Part shown: in pieces, positions 1-8,401 of the stretch | Numbering within the stretch: position 1 is the stretch's first letter | How the letters are laid out: every line of letters starts with the position of its first letter | NCBI GenBank assembly: GCA_009469585.1 | Contig: SSXW01000020.1 | Coordinates: 1-64,000 of the forward strand | DNA from: Dechloromonas sp. Dech2017 | GTDB taxonomy: Bacteria > Pseudomonadota > Gammaproteobacteria > Burkholderiales > Rhodocyclaceae | Direction: 5' to 3' | DNA length: 64,000 nucleotides | Made by a program: the position numbers and the translations under genes | Notes under the pieces: model-generated | Database searches by the model: none | Told to the model about the DNA's origin: nothing | The model's input: the letters and a program-made list of their open reading frames with translations, nothing else

Positions 1-154
1 AGCTGTTTCGCAAAATTTATTTCGCTTCACTTGACCCCCTACGCCGCCGAAACACCCGGCACCGCAGGAGAGGTGCGCATTCTATAGATAATTGAGAAAG
101 CGTCAACACCCCTCCGGGAAATATTTTGGATCCGTCCCGACAAAGCCATAAAAA

Positions 155-712
155 TCAGGCTATTTCGACGTAGCAAACTTCCAGGATTTCGATCTCCCGA
201 ACGCCCAGCGGACTGTGAAAACGAATGCTGTCGCCTTCCCGGGACTTGATCAGCGCCCTGGCCAAGGGAGAAATCCAGCTGATTCGCCCACTGGAAGCGT
301 CGGCCTCATCGATGCCGACGATGGTGTAGGTATTTTCGACGCCGTCCGAATCCACAATGGTTACTCGCGCGCCGAAGAAGATCTGGTCGTTATCGCCCTG
401 CTGGAGGGGATCGACGACTTCCGCGTTTTCTAGTCGCTTGGTAAGGAAGCGGATGCGCCGATCGATTTCCCGCAAACGGCGCTTGCCATATATGTAGTCG
501 CCATTTTCGGAGCGGTCGCCATTCGAGGCGGCCCAGGCGACGATTTCGACAATATGCGGGCGTTCGCGCTTGACGAGGTTTTCGAGCTCGTCTTTCAGGC
601 GCGCGTGACCTGCCGGCGTGATGTAGTTGCGGGTACCGGTCGGCAGTTTGAGCGAGGGATCAAGCTCTTCATCGTCGTCACCTTCTCTCTCCCGGACAAA
701 CGCCTTGTTCAT
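155..712 (-). CDS. greB: Transcription elongation factor GreB
   Basis: GreA/GreB family factor that binds the RNA polymerase secondary channel and stimulates cleavage of backtracked RNA. After a charged N-terminal tail of about 25 residues comes the coiled-coil domain, with the family signature TPAGHARLKDEL and the NGDRSENGDY segment holding the acidic tip residues. The C-terminal FKBP-like domain follows (FFGARVTIVD to EIEILEVCY). The 185-residue length is slightly longer than E. coli GreB because of the acidic N-terminal extension. ATG at 712 is chosen over an in-frame TTG at 715. It overlaps the stop of the upstream small gene (TGATG), implying translational coupling. Confidence 0.93.
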   Translation of the reverse strand: MNKAFVREREGDDDEELDPSLKLPTGTRNYITPAGHARLKDELENLVKRERPHIVEIVAWAASNGDRSENGDYIYGKRRLREIDRRIRFLTKRLENAEVVDPLQQGDNDQIFFGARVTIVDSDGVENTYTIVGIDEADASSGRISWISPLARALIKSREGDSIRFHSPLGVREIEILEVCYVEIA

Positions 713-1020
713 CAATAGCCGATGCTGTAGTGCTCGACATCGACGCGGATCAACTCTCGACCGAGAATGGCGGCAGTGTATTTGGCGAACTGCTCGGCCC
801 AGGTGCGCTGTTCCTTGAAACGTGACTCGCCAGCATATTTGGCGACGCTGAGAATGCGATCAACCGCCAGGATCTTCCCGGTCGGAGTGGCGACGTCGCA
901 CTCGAGGGCGACGAATTCCCGGTCGAACCACTGGCGCGCATCCTCCGCCATGGCCGCGCCGGAGAACTTGAATTCGTATTGCTTTTCCTTGCCGAACGTG
1001 ACGATGACATGGTGCTGCAT
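712..1020 (-). CDS. Conserved hypothetical protein, coupled to greB
   Basis: A 102-residue soluble protein of unknown function that I do not recognise. It is rich in aromatic and charged residues, with no signal peptide, membrane segment or cysteine cluster. A good ribosome binding site (AAGGAGAGAGAA) precedes the ATG at 1020. Its TGA overlaps the greB ATG, so the two are almost certainly co-transcribed. The ORF opposite (767-1039, + strand) is a GC-rich shadow. Confidence 0.7.
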   Translation of the reverse strand: MQHHVIVTFGKEKQYEFKFSGAAMAEDARQWFDREFVALECDVATPTGKILAVDRILSVAKYAGESRFKEQRTWAEQFAKYTAAILGRELIRVDVEHYSIGY

Positions 1021-1087
1021 TTCTCTCTCCTTGTTTTAGTGGTTCGAGTTATTCTAGCAAAACAACGCCAGCAGTCAGGAGCCACTG

Positions 1088-1309
1088 ATGTCCCTCCATC
1101 CTTTGAACGCGTCTGAAATCAGCGACATACGTTCACAACTCAACGAACTGCAGATCGAGCACCGCGACCTTGACCTGGTAATCGGTCACCTCATCGAAGC
1201 GCCGCCAGCCGACGAGTTGCTCATTCGGCGCCTCAAGAAGCGCAAACTGGTGCTCAAGGATAAGATTCTCCAGCTGGAACAACTGCTGGTTCCCGACATA
1301 CCCGCCTAA
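1088..1309 (+). CDS. DUF465 (YdcH-type) small protein
   Basis: A 73-residue helical protein with the DUF465/YdcH pattern: EHRDLDLVIGHLIEAPPADEL followed by a basic RRLKKRKLVLKDKI segment and LEQLL. The family forms short coiled coils of unknown function and is common in proteobacteria. An AGGAG sequence lies about 6 nt before the ATG. It is convergent with the pitA operon: the stop at 1309 overlaps the end of the small membrane protein gene on the other strand by 4 nt. Confidence 0.85.
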   Translation: MSLHPLNASEISDIRSQLNELQIEHRDLDLVIGHLIEAPPADELLIRRLKKRKLVLKDKILQLEQLLVPDIPA

Positions 1310-1455
1310 TCCTTGCCGGTCGGCGTGCGAAAGAATATCCAGTAAGCACCGCCAATGGCTGCCGCCAACGCTGGCTCCCAAAGCATGGGAAATTCAACGA
1401 CGACTCCGGCCAGCACGGCGAGCAGCAGCAGATAGCTGAGGGATTTGGCGATCAA
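1306..1455 (-). CDS. Small two-helix membrane protein downstream of pitA
   Basis: A 49-residue ORF from a TTG at 1455 that overlaps the pitA stop (TTGA), ending at 1306. It has two hydrophobic stretches, SYLLLLAVLAGVVVEF and LAAAIGGAYWIFF, and a basic tail RTPTGKD. The coupled start and membrane-like composition support it. The unusual start codon and small size leave it uncertain. Function unknown; possibly accessory to the phosphate transporter. Confidence 0.45.
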   Translation of the reverse strand: MIAKSLSYLLLLAVLAGVVVEFPMLWEPALAAAIGGAYWIFFRTPTGKD

Positions 1456-2459
1456 AGAATCAAGGTGCCGACATACCAGGCCAGCGCGGCCATCGCGGCA
1501 CTGCACGGGATAGTCAGGACCCAGGCCCAGACGATGCCGCCGGCCACCCCCCAACGCACGGCACGGGTGCCGCGGGTCGAGCCGACGCCGGCAATGGCGC
1601 CGGTAATGGTATGCGTGGTCGACACCGGAATGCCGAAAGCCGAAGCCAGGAACAGCGTGACGGCGCCGCCGCTGTTGGCGCAGAAGCCTCGTGCCTGATT
1701 GAGCTTGGTGATGCGGTTGCCCATGGTCTTGACGATACGCCAACCGCCGAACATGGTGCCCAGCCCCATGGCGGTATAGCATGACAGGACGACCCAGCCG
1801 GGAATCGCGTCGCTGGCATTAGACATGCCTGCGGCGATCAGCAACATCCAGATGATGCCGATCGTCTTCTGCGCGTCATTGCCGCCGTGGCCCAGGCTGT
1901 AGGCCGCGGCCGAGAGCAGCTGGAAGCGACGGAAATGCTTGTCGACCTTGCGCGGCGCCATGTCGCGGCAGATCCATGACACGATCACCATCAGCGTGCC
2001 GCCGATGACGAAGCCGAGGAAGGGCGCGACAAATATGAAGGCGATGATCTTCAGCACGCCGGCCGAGATCAGGCCGCCGATCCCGGCCTTGGCGATGGCC
2101 GCGCCGACCAGGCCACCGACCAGTGCATGCGACGAGGAAGACGGAATGCCGTAGTACCAGGTGATGATGTTCCAGACGATGGCCCCGATCAGCGCCCCGA
2201 AGATGACGTAGTGATCGACGATGGCCGGATCGATGGTGCCCTTGCCGATGGTCGAGGCGACCTTGAGCTGGAACAGGAAATAGGCCAGGAAATTGAACGC
2301 CGCCGCCCAGACGACGGCCTGATGCGGCTTGAGCACCCGGGTCGAGACGATGGTGGCGATGGAATTGGCGGCATCGTGAAAGCCGTTCATGAAGTCGAAC
2401 AGCAGCGCGACGATGACCAGGGTGACAATCACCCCGAAACTCATGTTGAGCGTTTCCAT
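1452..2459 (-). CDS. pitA: PiT family inorganic phosphate transporter
   Basis: Low-affinity inorganic phosphate:cation symporter of the inner membrane, 335 residues. The two PiT signature repeats are visible: FMNGFHDAANSIATIVSTRVL near the N-terminus and YSLGHGGNDAQKTIGII in the second half. There are about ten hydrophobic helices. ATG at 2459 is chosen because the PiT family start METLNMSF fits; the upstream in-frame extension is arginine/proline-rich shadow sequence. It lies 14 nt downstream of the DUF47 gene, the usual Pit partner. Confidence 0.93.
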   Translation of the reverse strand: METLNMSFGVIVTLVIVALLFDFMNGFHDAANSIATIVSTRVLKPHQAVVWAAAFNFLAYFLFQLKVASTIGKGTIDPAIVDHYVIFGALIGAIVWNIITWYYGIPSSSSHALVGGLVGAAIAKAGIGGLISAGVLKIIAFIFVAPFLGFVIGGTLMVIVSWICRDMAPRKVDKHFRRFQLLSAAAYSLGHGGNDAQKTIGIIWMLLIAAGMSNASDAIPGWVVLSCYTAMGLGTMFGGWRIVKTMGNRITKLNQARGFCANSGGAVTLFLASAFGIPVSTTHTITGAIAGVGSTRGTRAVRWGVAGGIVWAWVLTIPCSAAMAALAWYVGTLIL

Positions 2460-2473
2460 GGCGGGCGGTCCGC

Positions 2474-3112
2474 TCAGGAATTTTCGAGGACGATGGCTTC
2501 GACGGTACCGGCCACATCCTTGCAGCGATCGGTCACCGACTCGAGCAGTTCGTAAATTTCCTTGAGCTTGACGACTTCCCGGACATCCGGTTCTTCGCGG
2601 AAGATTTTCGACATGGCGCTGCGCAGCGAGCGGTCGGCCTCGGCTTCCAGCTGGTCGATTTCGTGGCACAGTTTGAGAATGGCCGGCGCGTTGTCCATGC
2701 TGTGCAGCAGCTTGACCACCGACTGGACGCAGACGCAGCAGTTTTCGGTCACCGTCGCCATCGCCCGCGCTTCCGGCGGCACGCGATGGATGTCGTAGAG
2801 CGACATCGACTCGGCGACGTCCTGCATGATGTCGAGGATGTCATCCATGCCGTTGATCAGCTGGTGAATCTCGTCGCGGTCGAAGGGCGTGATGAAGGCG
2901 CTGTGCAACTGGGCCAGCGTGTCATGGGTGATGGCGTCGGCCTGGCGCTCGATGGCGTCGATCTGCTCGGCGTAGGCCGGCGCCTTGGCCGGCGCGTCGA
3001 TCAGGGCGCCGATCAGATCGGACAAGGCCTTGCCGCCCTGCGCGATCAGTTCGGCATGGGCGTTGAACAGATCGAAATACTTGCCCTCCCTGGGCATCAG
3101 GCGACCAAACAT
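2474..3112 (-). CDS. DUF47/PhoU-like Pit accessory protein
   Basis: A 212-residue all-helical cytoplasmic protein of the DUF47 (TIGR00153, PhoU-related) family. It starts with MFGRLMPREGKYFDLF and carries the metal-binding type segments DEIHQLINGMDDILDIMQD and CHEIDQLEAEADR. Members are encoded beside PiT transporters and are thought to modulate phosphate uptake. It is the first gene of a probable two- or three-gene leftward operon with pitA. Confidence 0.9.
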   Translation of the reverse strand: MFGRLMPREGKYFDLFNAHAELIAQGGKALSDLIGALIDAPAKAPAYAEQIDAIERQADAITHDTLAQLHSAFITPFDRDEIHQLINGMDDILDIMQDVAESMSLYDIHRVPPEARAMATVTENCCVCVQSVVKLLHSMDNAPAILKLCHEIDQLEAEADRSLRSAMSKIFREEPDVREVVKLKEIYELLESVTDRCKDVAGTVEAIVLENS

Positions 3113-3207
3113 GACAGTCCTGTGAAGTTATTATGACAGCCGGTGATTCTACCATTCGGGCGCACACGAAAGCTGATCGACGCAGCGCTCTTCCCGTAAA
3201 ATGCGGC

Positions 3208-3540
3208 ATGATCGACGCGCCCCTGCCAGCCGATGCCTTCGGTGACCGTTTCGTCCTCGCAGACCTGCCGCTGAAGCGTCCGGCCGTCGGCTACGCGGTG
3301 CAGATGCTCGATACGGACAAGCTGCTCGATCGCCATTCCGGCGACTTCCTGCCTATCCGGGCGACGCCGCTCGACGCCCTGTTCGACAGCTTCGACGCAG
3401 CCTACGCCGCTGCCGCCCGCTGGACCCGGCAGCACTGCCCCGAACCCGGCGAGCATCGGCTGGCCATCGTGCCGGCCGGCTACGACGACGAAATGCAGCG
3501 CCCGGTGCTGATTTTTGGCGTGCTCTGCGGTCAACCCTGA
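3208..3540 (+). CDS. Conserved hypothetical protein
   Basis: A 110-residue cytoplasmic protein I cannot assign. The ATG at 3208 (MIDAPLPADAF) is preferred because the in-frame upstream extension to 3133 overlaps the divergent promoter region of the DUF47 gene and has unrelated composition. It contains no obvious motif and ends in a hydrophobic strand PVLIFGVLCG. It is followed 25 nt later by the aldo-keto reductase and may be co-transcribed with it. Confidence 0.65.
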   Translation: MIDAPLPADAFGDRFVLADLPLKRPAVGYAVQMLDTDKLLDRHSGDFLPIRATPLDALFDSFDAAYAAAARWTRQHCPEPGEHRLAIVPAGYDDEMQRPVLIFGVLCGQP

Positions 3541-3565
3541 ATTTCGCCGAATTTCGCAAACCGCC

Positions 3566-4612
3566 ATGAACCTCATCCCGACCAAAACGCTGGGCCGCAG
3601 CGACCTCACCGTTCCCGAGGTTTGCCTCGGCACCATGACCTTCGGCGAACAGACCGATGAAGCCGACGCCCACGCCCAGCTCGACTTCGCCCTGGCCGCC
3701 GGCGTCAATTTCATCGACACCGCCGAGATGTACGCCGTGCCATCGCGCCCGGAAACGGCCGGGGCCTCGGAAGCCATCGTCGGCCGCTGGCTGAAGCGCC
3801 AGGCGCGCGACCGGATCCTGATCGCCACCAAGGTCGCCGGCCCCAACCGCCATCTCGACTGGATCCGCGGCGGCCCGCTCGCCCTCGACCGGGCCAACAT
3901 CCGCGCCGCCATCGACGGTTCGCTGCAGCGCCTGCAGACCGACTACATCGACCTCTACCAGCTGCACTGGCCGGCCCGCAACCAGCCGATGTTCGGCCAG
4001 TGGCAGTTCGACCCGGCCCAGGAACACCCCTCGACGCCGATCCGCGAGCAGCTCGAAGCGCTCGGCGAACTGGTGCGCGAGGGCAAGGTGCGCCACATCG
4101 GCGTCTCCAACGAACACCCGTGGGGCATCATGCAGTTCCTCAAATGGTCCGAGGAACTCGGGCTGCCCCGCATCGTGTCGACCCAGAACGCCTACAACCT
4201 GATCAGCCGGACCTTCGAAACCGGCCTGGCGGAAACCTGCCACCGCGAGCAGGTCGGCCTGCTCGCCTACTCGCCGCTCGCCTTCGGCCACCTCACCGGC
4301 AAATATCTGCGGGCCGCCGACGCCCCCGGGCGGCTGACCCGCTGGCCGGCCTTCGGCCAGCGCTACGTCAAGCCCAACGTCGGGCCGGCCGTCGCCGCCT
4401 ACGCCGCGCTGGCCGAAAAGCACGGCCTGACGCCGATCGAGCTGGCGCTCGGCTTCACCCGTTCGCGCTGGTTCGTGGCCAGCACCATCATCGGCGCCTC
4501 GTCGCTCGGCCAGCTCAAGGAAACCCTGCCGGCCACCCGGACCGTCCTTTCGCCGGAGTTGCTGGCCGAAATCGACGCCATCCACCTGCGCTACTTCAAC
4601 CCCGCCCCATGA
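3566..4612 (+). CDS. tas: NADPH-dependent aldo-keto reductase, Tas-like
   Basis: A 348-residue (alpha/beta)8 oxidoreductase very similar in length and motifs to E. coli Tas. Visible are the N-terminal LGTMTFGEQTDEADAHAQLD, the catalytic Asp/Tyr region FIDTAEMYAVP with the downstream Lys in ATKVAG, and the active-site region DLYQLHWPAR. The NADPH-binding C-terminus contains YSPLAFGHLTGKY and VASTIIGASSLGQL. Its substrate cannot be read from the sequence. The stop overlaps the next ATG (ATGA), so the DUF455 gene is translationally coupled. Confidence 0.88.
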   Translation: MNLIPTKTLGRSDLTVPEVCLGTMTFGEQTDEADAHAQLDFALAAGVNFIDTAEMYAVPSRPETAGASEAIVGRWLKRQARDRILIATKVAGPNRHLDWIRGGPLALDRANIRAAIDGSLQRLQTDYIDLYQLHWPARNQPMFGQWQFDPAQEHPSTPIREQLEALGELVREGKVRHIGVSNEHPWGIMQFLKWSEELGLPRIVSTQNAYNLISRTFETGLAETCHREQVGLLAYSPLAFGHLTGKYLRAADAPGRLTRWPAFGQRYVKPNVGPAVAAYAALAEKHGLTPIELALGFTRSRWFVASTIIGASSLGQLKETLPATRTVLSPELLAEIDAIHLRYFNPAP

Positions 4613-5403
4613 GCGAAAACCTCTTCCCCCGCCTGGCCGAAGCGCTGGCGGTTTGCGAAATCGGGCCAAAAATCGCGTTGACCGCAGCACTCGCCGCCGA
4701 CTGGCAGGCCGGCCGGCTCGACTGCCGGGGAGAAGGCGTTGCGGCGCTCGCTTGCGGCCGCCCGGCGCGCCCCGAGCTGATCTCGCACCGCAACGTGCCG
4801 CAGGGCAACCCGAACACGCCGGAAGGCCGGGCCCGCCTGCTGCACGCCATCGTGCACATCGAATTCACCGCCATCAACCTGGCCCTCGACCACGCCGCCC
4901 GCTTCCCCGGCATGCCCGACCCGTACTACGCCGACTGGATCGGCGTCGCCGCCGAGGAGGCCGAGCATTTCACGCTGCTGCGCCGGCGGCTCAACGCGCT
5001 CGGCCACGACTACGGCGACTTCCCGTCCCACGCCGGGCTGTGGACCATGGCCGAGAAGACGGCCGGCGACGTCCTCGAGCGCATGGCCCTGGTCCCCCGC
5101 CTGCTCGAAGCCCGCGGCCTGGATGCCACGCCGCCCATCCAGAAGCGCCTGATCGCCGCCGGCGACCACGAAAGCGCCGCCCTGCTCGACATCATCCTGC
5201 GCGACGAAATCGGCCACGTCGGCCTCGGCGACCGCTGGTACCGGCTGCTCTGCGCCGGACGCGGCATCGAACCGGAAAGCACCTACCGCGAACTGCTGGC
5301 CCGCTTCAAGGCACCGTGGCCGCAGGCGCCGATCAACGAGAGCGCCCGCCTGAAGGCCGGTTTCGGCCCCGGCGAACTGGCGGAGCTGGTGAAAAAAAGG
5401 TAG
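4609..5403 (+). CDS. DUF455 ferritin-like protein
   Basis: A 264-residue DUF455 protein, a ferritin-like fold related to di-iron proteins such as MiaE. Candidate metal ligands are HIVHIEFTAI, the EEAEHF segment and the late RDEIGHVGLG, giving the spaced E..ExxH pattern of a di-iron four-helix bundle. The in vivo reaction is unknown. Residues 15-26 are encoded by a copy of the dispersed 34-bp repeat (4652-4685). It is coupled to the upstream aldo-keto reductase. Confidence 0.82.
   Translation: MSENLFPRLAEALAVCEIGPKIALTAALAADWQAGRLDCRGEGVAALACGRPARPELISHRNVPQGNPNTPEGRARLLHAIVHIEFTAINLALDHAARFPGMPDPYYADWIGVAAEEAEHFTLLRRRLNALGHDYGDFPSHAGLWTMAEKTAGDVLERMALVPRLLEARGLDATPPIQKRLIAAGDHESAALLDIILRDEIGHVGLGDRWYRLLCAGRGIEPESTYRELLARFKAPWPQAPINESARLKAGFGPGELAELVKKR
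4652..4685 (-). repeat. Dispersed 34-bp repeat, copy 1
   Basis: Reads GCGGTCAACGCG then T5, GGCCCG and a second AT tract on the minus strand. The A-tracts of other copies are replaced by T-tracts. Lies inside the DUF455 gene, where it encodes VCEIGPKIALTA. Confidence 0.6.
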
Positions 5404-5602
5404 AATAATCAGTTCAATGCGTTGATGCATCGCCCGCAGTAACTCCGAGCAGCCGCCGGTTTTCCAGGTTCTTGTGCAGGATTCACCCCATTGATTCGCT
5501 CCCCGGCATGGCTGCGTCGGGGCCAACCAGGCCGCCCGACCGTCGGGCCAATCCGTCGCCGGTAAAACAATGTCAAAGGCGACGAGGAAAGGAAACAGCA
5601 TC
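5404..5602 (+). promoter_or_regulatory. Leader region of the DEAD-box helicase gene
   Basis: About 200 nt without a gene. It contains several self-complementary segments, including GCCCGACCGTCGGGC near 5531-5545, and no obvious small ORF. Long structured leaders are typical of cold-shock helicase mRNAs. Whether this is an untranslated leader or a promoter region cannot be decided from sequence alone. Confidence 0.35.
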
Positions 5603-7396
5603 ATGACGACTGCCGTCGACAGCTTTGCCGATCTCGGCTTAAGCAACACGCTACTTAAAACCCTGGCCGAAATCGGCTACGAAACCCCCTCGCCCATCCA
5701 GGCCCAGTGCATCCCCGTGCTGCTCGACGGCCACGACCTGATCGGCATGGCCCAGACCGGCACCGGCAAGACCGCCGCCTTCGCGCTGCCGCTGATGGAA
5801 CAGATCGACGTCAAGGTGGCCAAGCCGCAGGCCCTGATCCTGACCCCGACCCGCGAGCTGGCCATCCAGGTGGCCGAGGCGCTGCAGAGCTACGCCAAGA
5901 ACCTGCCCGGCTTCCACGTGCTGCCCATCTACGGCGGCCAGAGCTACACCATCCAGTTGAAGCAGCTGGCCCGCGGCGCCCACGTCATCGTCGGCACACC
6001 GGGCCGGGTCATGGACCACCTCGAGCGCAAGACGCTCAACCTCGACAGCCTGAAGACCCTGGTCCTCGACGAAGCCGACGAAATGCTGCGCATGGGCTTC
6101 ATCGACGACGTCGAGTGGATCCTCGAGCACACCCCGGAACAGCACCAGACCGCGCTGTTCTCCGCGACCATGCCGGAACAGATCCGCCGCGTCGCCCAGA
6201 AGTATCTGGTCGACCCGCGCGAAATCAAGATCAAGGCGGCCACCGCCACCGTCGCCGCCATCCGCCAGGTGTACTGGCAGGTTTCCGGCCTGCACAAGCT
6301 GGATGCCCTGACCCGCATCCTCGAAGTCGAGGACGAATTCGACGCCGCCATCATCTTCGTGCGCACCAAGACCGCCACCGTCGAACTGGCCGACAAGCTC
6401 AACGCCCGCGGCTACGCCGCCGCTGCGCTCAACGGCGACCTCAACCAGCAGATGCGCGAACGCGTCATCGAGCAGCTGAAGTCCGGGGCGCTGGACATCG
6501 TCATCGCCACCGACGTCGCCGCCCGCGGCATCGACGTGCCGCGCATCAGCCACGTCGTCAACTACGACATCCCCTACGACACCGAAGCCTACGTGCACCG
6601 CATCGGCCGCACCGGGCGGGCGGGCCGCAACGGCCACGCCATCCTCTTCGTCGCCCCGCGCGAAATCCGCATGCTGCGCACCATCGAGCGCGCCACCCGG
6701 CAGCCGATCGCGCCGCTCACCCTGCCGTCGCGCGCCGACGTCACCAACAAGCGCGTTGCCGACTTCAAGGAGAAGGTCGCCGAAGTCCTCGGCGGCGAAG
6801 GCCTCGATTTCTTCGCCAACATCGTGTCGCAGATCGCCGAGGAGCAGAACGTCGGCGCTGAGGAAGTCGCCGCCGCGCTGGCCCTGATGGCCCAGGAAGG
6901 TAAGCCGCTGCAGATCGCCGGCGAAGACCCGGTGCCCCGCCCTGCCCCGCGCGACGACCGCCACGCCTCGCCGTTCAGCGACCGCGAGCAACGCAAGCCG
7001 CGCTTCGAAGGCGGCGACAGGCCCCGCTTCGACGACCGGCCGCGCCGTGAAGACCGTCCGTCACGTCCGGTCCCGGCCGGCGACATGGTACGCTACCGGA
7101 TCGACGTCGGCCGCGAGCACGGCGTCGAGGTGCGCGACATCGTCGGCGCCATCGCCAACGAAGCCGGCATCGAGAGCCGCTTCATCGGCCGCATCGGCCT
7201 CTACGAAGAATCGAGCACCGTCGAGCTGCCGGCCGGCATGCCGGGCGAAGCCGCCAACGCGCTGAAGCGCACCCGCATCCGCGGCGTGCCGATCAACCTG
7301 CGCCCTGACGAAGGCCGTCCGGGTGGCAGCTTCGGCGGCGAACGCAAGTTCGACGGCGAGCGCAGCTTCAAGAAAAAGAAGTTCGCCGACCGCTGA
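5603..7396 (+). CDS. deaD: DEAD-box ATP-dependent RNA helicase (DeaD/CsdA type)
   Basis: A 597-residue helicase that unwinds structured RNA, probably in ribosome assembly and cold adaptation. Motifs in order: Q-motif region FADLGLSNTLLKTL with PSPIQ, Walker A AQTGTGKT (residues 50-57), PTRELA, DEAD (155-158), SAT, ARGID and HRIGRTGRAG. An Arg/Asp/Pro-rich linker (about 465-505) leads into a C-terminal DbpA-like RNA-binding domain (MVRYRIDVGREHGVEV to GVPINLR) and a basic tail. ATG at 5603 follows a strong AGGAAAGGAAA sequence; an in-frame ATG at 5570 is less likely. Confidence 0.93.
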   Translation: MTTAVDSFADLGLSNTLLKTLAEIGYETPSPIQAQCIPVLLDGHDLIGMAQTGTGKTAAFALPLMEQIDVKVAKPQALILTPTRELAIQVAEALQSYAKNLPGFHVLPIYGGQSYTIQLKQLARGAHVIVGTPGRVMDHLERKTLNLDSLKTLVLDEADEMLRMGFIDDVEWILEHTPEQHQTALFSATMPEQIRRVAQKYLVDPREIKIKAATATVAAIRQVYWQVSGLHKLDALTRILEVEDEFDAAIIFVRTKTATVELADKLNARGYAAAALNGDLNQQMRERVIEQLKSGALDIVIATDVAARGIDVPRISHVVNYDIPYDTEAYVHRIGRTGRAGRNGHAILFVAPREIRMLRTIERATRQPIAPLTLPSRADVTNKRVADFKEKVAEVLGGEGLDFFANIVSQIAEEQNVGAEEVAAALALMAQEGKPLQIAGEDPVPRPAPRDDRHASPFSDREQRKPRFEGGDRPRFDDRPRREDRPSRPVPAGDMVRYRIDVGREHGVEVRDIVGAIANEAGIESRFIGRIGLYEESSTVELPAGMPGEAANALKRTRIRGVPINLRPDEGRPGGSFGGERKFDGERSFKKKKFADR

Positions 7397-7416
7397 GTTC
7401 GGCAAACGCCACCCAA

Positions 7417-7444
7417 AAGCCACGGCAGCGACCGTGGCTTTTTT
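7417..7444 (+). terminator. Rho-independent terminator of the helicase gene
   Basis: Nine-bp perfect stem (AAGCCACGG / CCGTGGCTT, loop CAGCGA) followed by a T-run, 20 nt after the stop. Confidence 0.9.
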
Positions 7445-7455
7445 ACGCGCGCTGC

Positions 7456-7519
7456 ATTATTGCGAATAATTCCTGTTTACTTTTTACTTGGCATCGGTAA
7501 GATGGGAATCATTCTCATC
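7456..7519 (+). promoter_or_regulatory. Fur-box-like sites upstream of the iron island
   Basis: Two elements lie 15-78 nt before the first small ORF. ATTATT-GCG-AATAAT is at 7456-7470, and GATGGGAATCATTCTCATC at 7501-7519 is an imperfect 19-bp palindrome close to the Fur consensus GATAATGATAATCATTATC. The same GAATGAGAA/TTCTCATTC half-sites recur at other iron genes in this window. Confidence 0.6.
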
Positions 7520-7533
7520 TGATCGCAGCCGCC

Positions 7534-7611
7534 ATGCACACCCTCGTCGCCCACGTTTCCATCGCCGCCCTCCTCCTCGGCTGGGCGCTGTTCACCCTGC
7601 TTCCCGCCTGA
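7534..7611 (+). CDS. Possible 25-residue single-pass membrane peptide
   Basis: ATG at 7534 opens a 25-codon ORF: a short polar start, then ISIAALLLGWALFTLLPA-like hydrophobic residues (read from the sequence as HVSIAALLLGWALFTLLPA). It begins 15 nt after the Fur-like site, and the next ORF starts 11 nt after its stop. It has no strong ribosome binding site. It is plausible as a small membrane peptide of the iron regulon, but coding is unproven. Confidence 0.4.
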   Translation: MHTLVAHVSIAALLLGWALFTLLPA

Positions 7612-7622
7612 CCGGAGACGCC

Positions 7623-7829
7623 ATGCCCTTCACCGACCTGTGGGCCGGGGCACTCAGCCTCGTCCTCATCCACGAAGAAACCGGCTGCAGCCATTCGGCC
7701 CACCATGCCGCCCGCCTGCTCGACCAGCTGAGCGAAAGCGAAGGCATGGACGAGGCCACCCGTCGCCTGCTCGAGCGGGCCAGCCAACGCCTCGCCAGCC
7801 CGGAGTACAGCCATGCTGGCACCGCTTAA
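7623..7829 (+). CDS. Small hypothetical protein of the iron island
   Basis: A 68-residue protein I do not recognise. The sequence is helical, with a His/Cys-containing segment HEETGCSHSAHHAARLL and a C-terminal amphipathic helix DEATRRLLERASQRL. A GGAGA sequence lies 5-9 nt before the ATG. The HEE..C..H..HH cluster could bind metal, but this is only suggestive. Its end overlaps the start of the next ORF by 17 nt, indicating an operon. Confidence 0.6.
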   Translation: MPFTDLWAGALSLVLIHEETGCSHSAHHAARLLDQLSESEGMDEATRRLLERASQRLASPEYSHAGTA

Positions 7830-8286
7830 GGACCGCAGCATCCTGCGCCCGGCCATGGCCGACGAGCCGCCGACGCAGGTCGGCGACAGCCGGCGCCTGG
7901 CCCGGCTCGAGGACGAGAACCGCGCCCTCAAGGCGGCCCTGCGCGCCACCCGCCAGCAACTGCGGCGCAACGCCACCGAGCAGACGCGGACGACGATCGC
8001 CCAGCGCAACGAGATCAGCCGCCTGCAACTGCTCGCCGAGCAGCACCGGGCGGCCCGCGACCGGCTCGCCTCCGGCCAGGCCATGATCGACATGGGCCAG
8101 CGCCTGATGGCGCTGAGCGAGGCCAACGAGCGCCTGGTCGAGGCCGCCCGCCGCGTCTGGCACCTCGACCGGACGATCGGCCAGGCCCACCGCGAGTGCG
8201 AACGCCTGGCCCGCGAGCGCGATAGCCTGGCCGAGCGCCTCTATCGCGGCGGTGCCGGGTTCACCACCGAATACGGCGGCGATTGA
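7813..8286 (+). CDS. Coiled-coil hypothetical protein
   Basis: A 157-residue, highly charged protein. Residues 25-150 are almost continuous heptad-like helix rich in Arg, Glu, Leu and Gln, with no signal peptide. Function unknown. It overlaps the upstream 68-residue gene and precedes the DUF2325 gene, which itself has a long coiled coil, so the two products may interact. The start at 7813 is supported by the overlap; a second ATG at residue 15 is possible. Confidence 0.6.
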   Translation: MLAPLKDRSILRPAMADEPPTQVGDSRRLARLEDENRALKAALRATRQQLRRNATEQTRTTIAQRNEISRLQLLAEQHRAARDRLASGQAMIDMGQRLMALSEANERLVEAARRVWHLDRTIGQAHRECERLARERDSLAERLYRGGAGFTTEYGGD

Positions 8287-8289
8287 GCC

Positions 8290-8401
8290 GGCCGGCCATC
8301 GCCCCCACCCAGCCAACCGCGGCGGCCGGCAAGCGCGCCGCCGCCCGCCAGCCAACCGGACTTCCGGCCAGCCAGCCCCGACCTTTCCACGGAGTCCGGA
8401 A
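8290..8401 (+). repeat. AGCC-rich leader of the DUF2325 gene
   Basis: The spacer before the ATG at 8402 contains CCCAGCCAACC, GCCAGCCAACC (8347-8357) and GGCCAGCCAGCCCC (8367-8380). The same C-rich AGCCAGCC motif precedes tonB, ftrA, bfr and two minus-strand genes, always in the sense orientation. Confidence 0.5.

Noticed and set aside
1-154. RNA gene or terminator in the first 154 bases
   Set aside because: No tRNA-like fold, no stem followed by T-run on either strand; I see nothing supportable.
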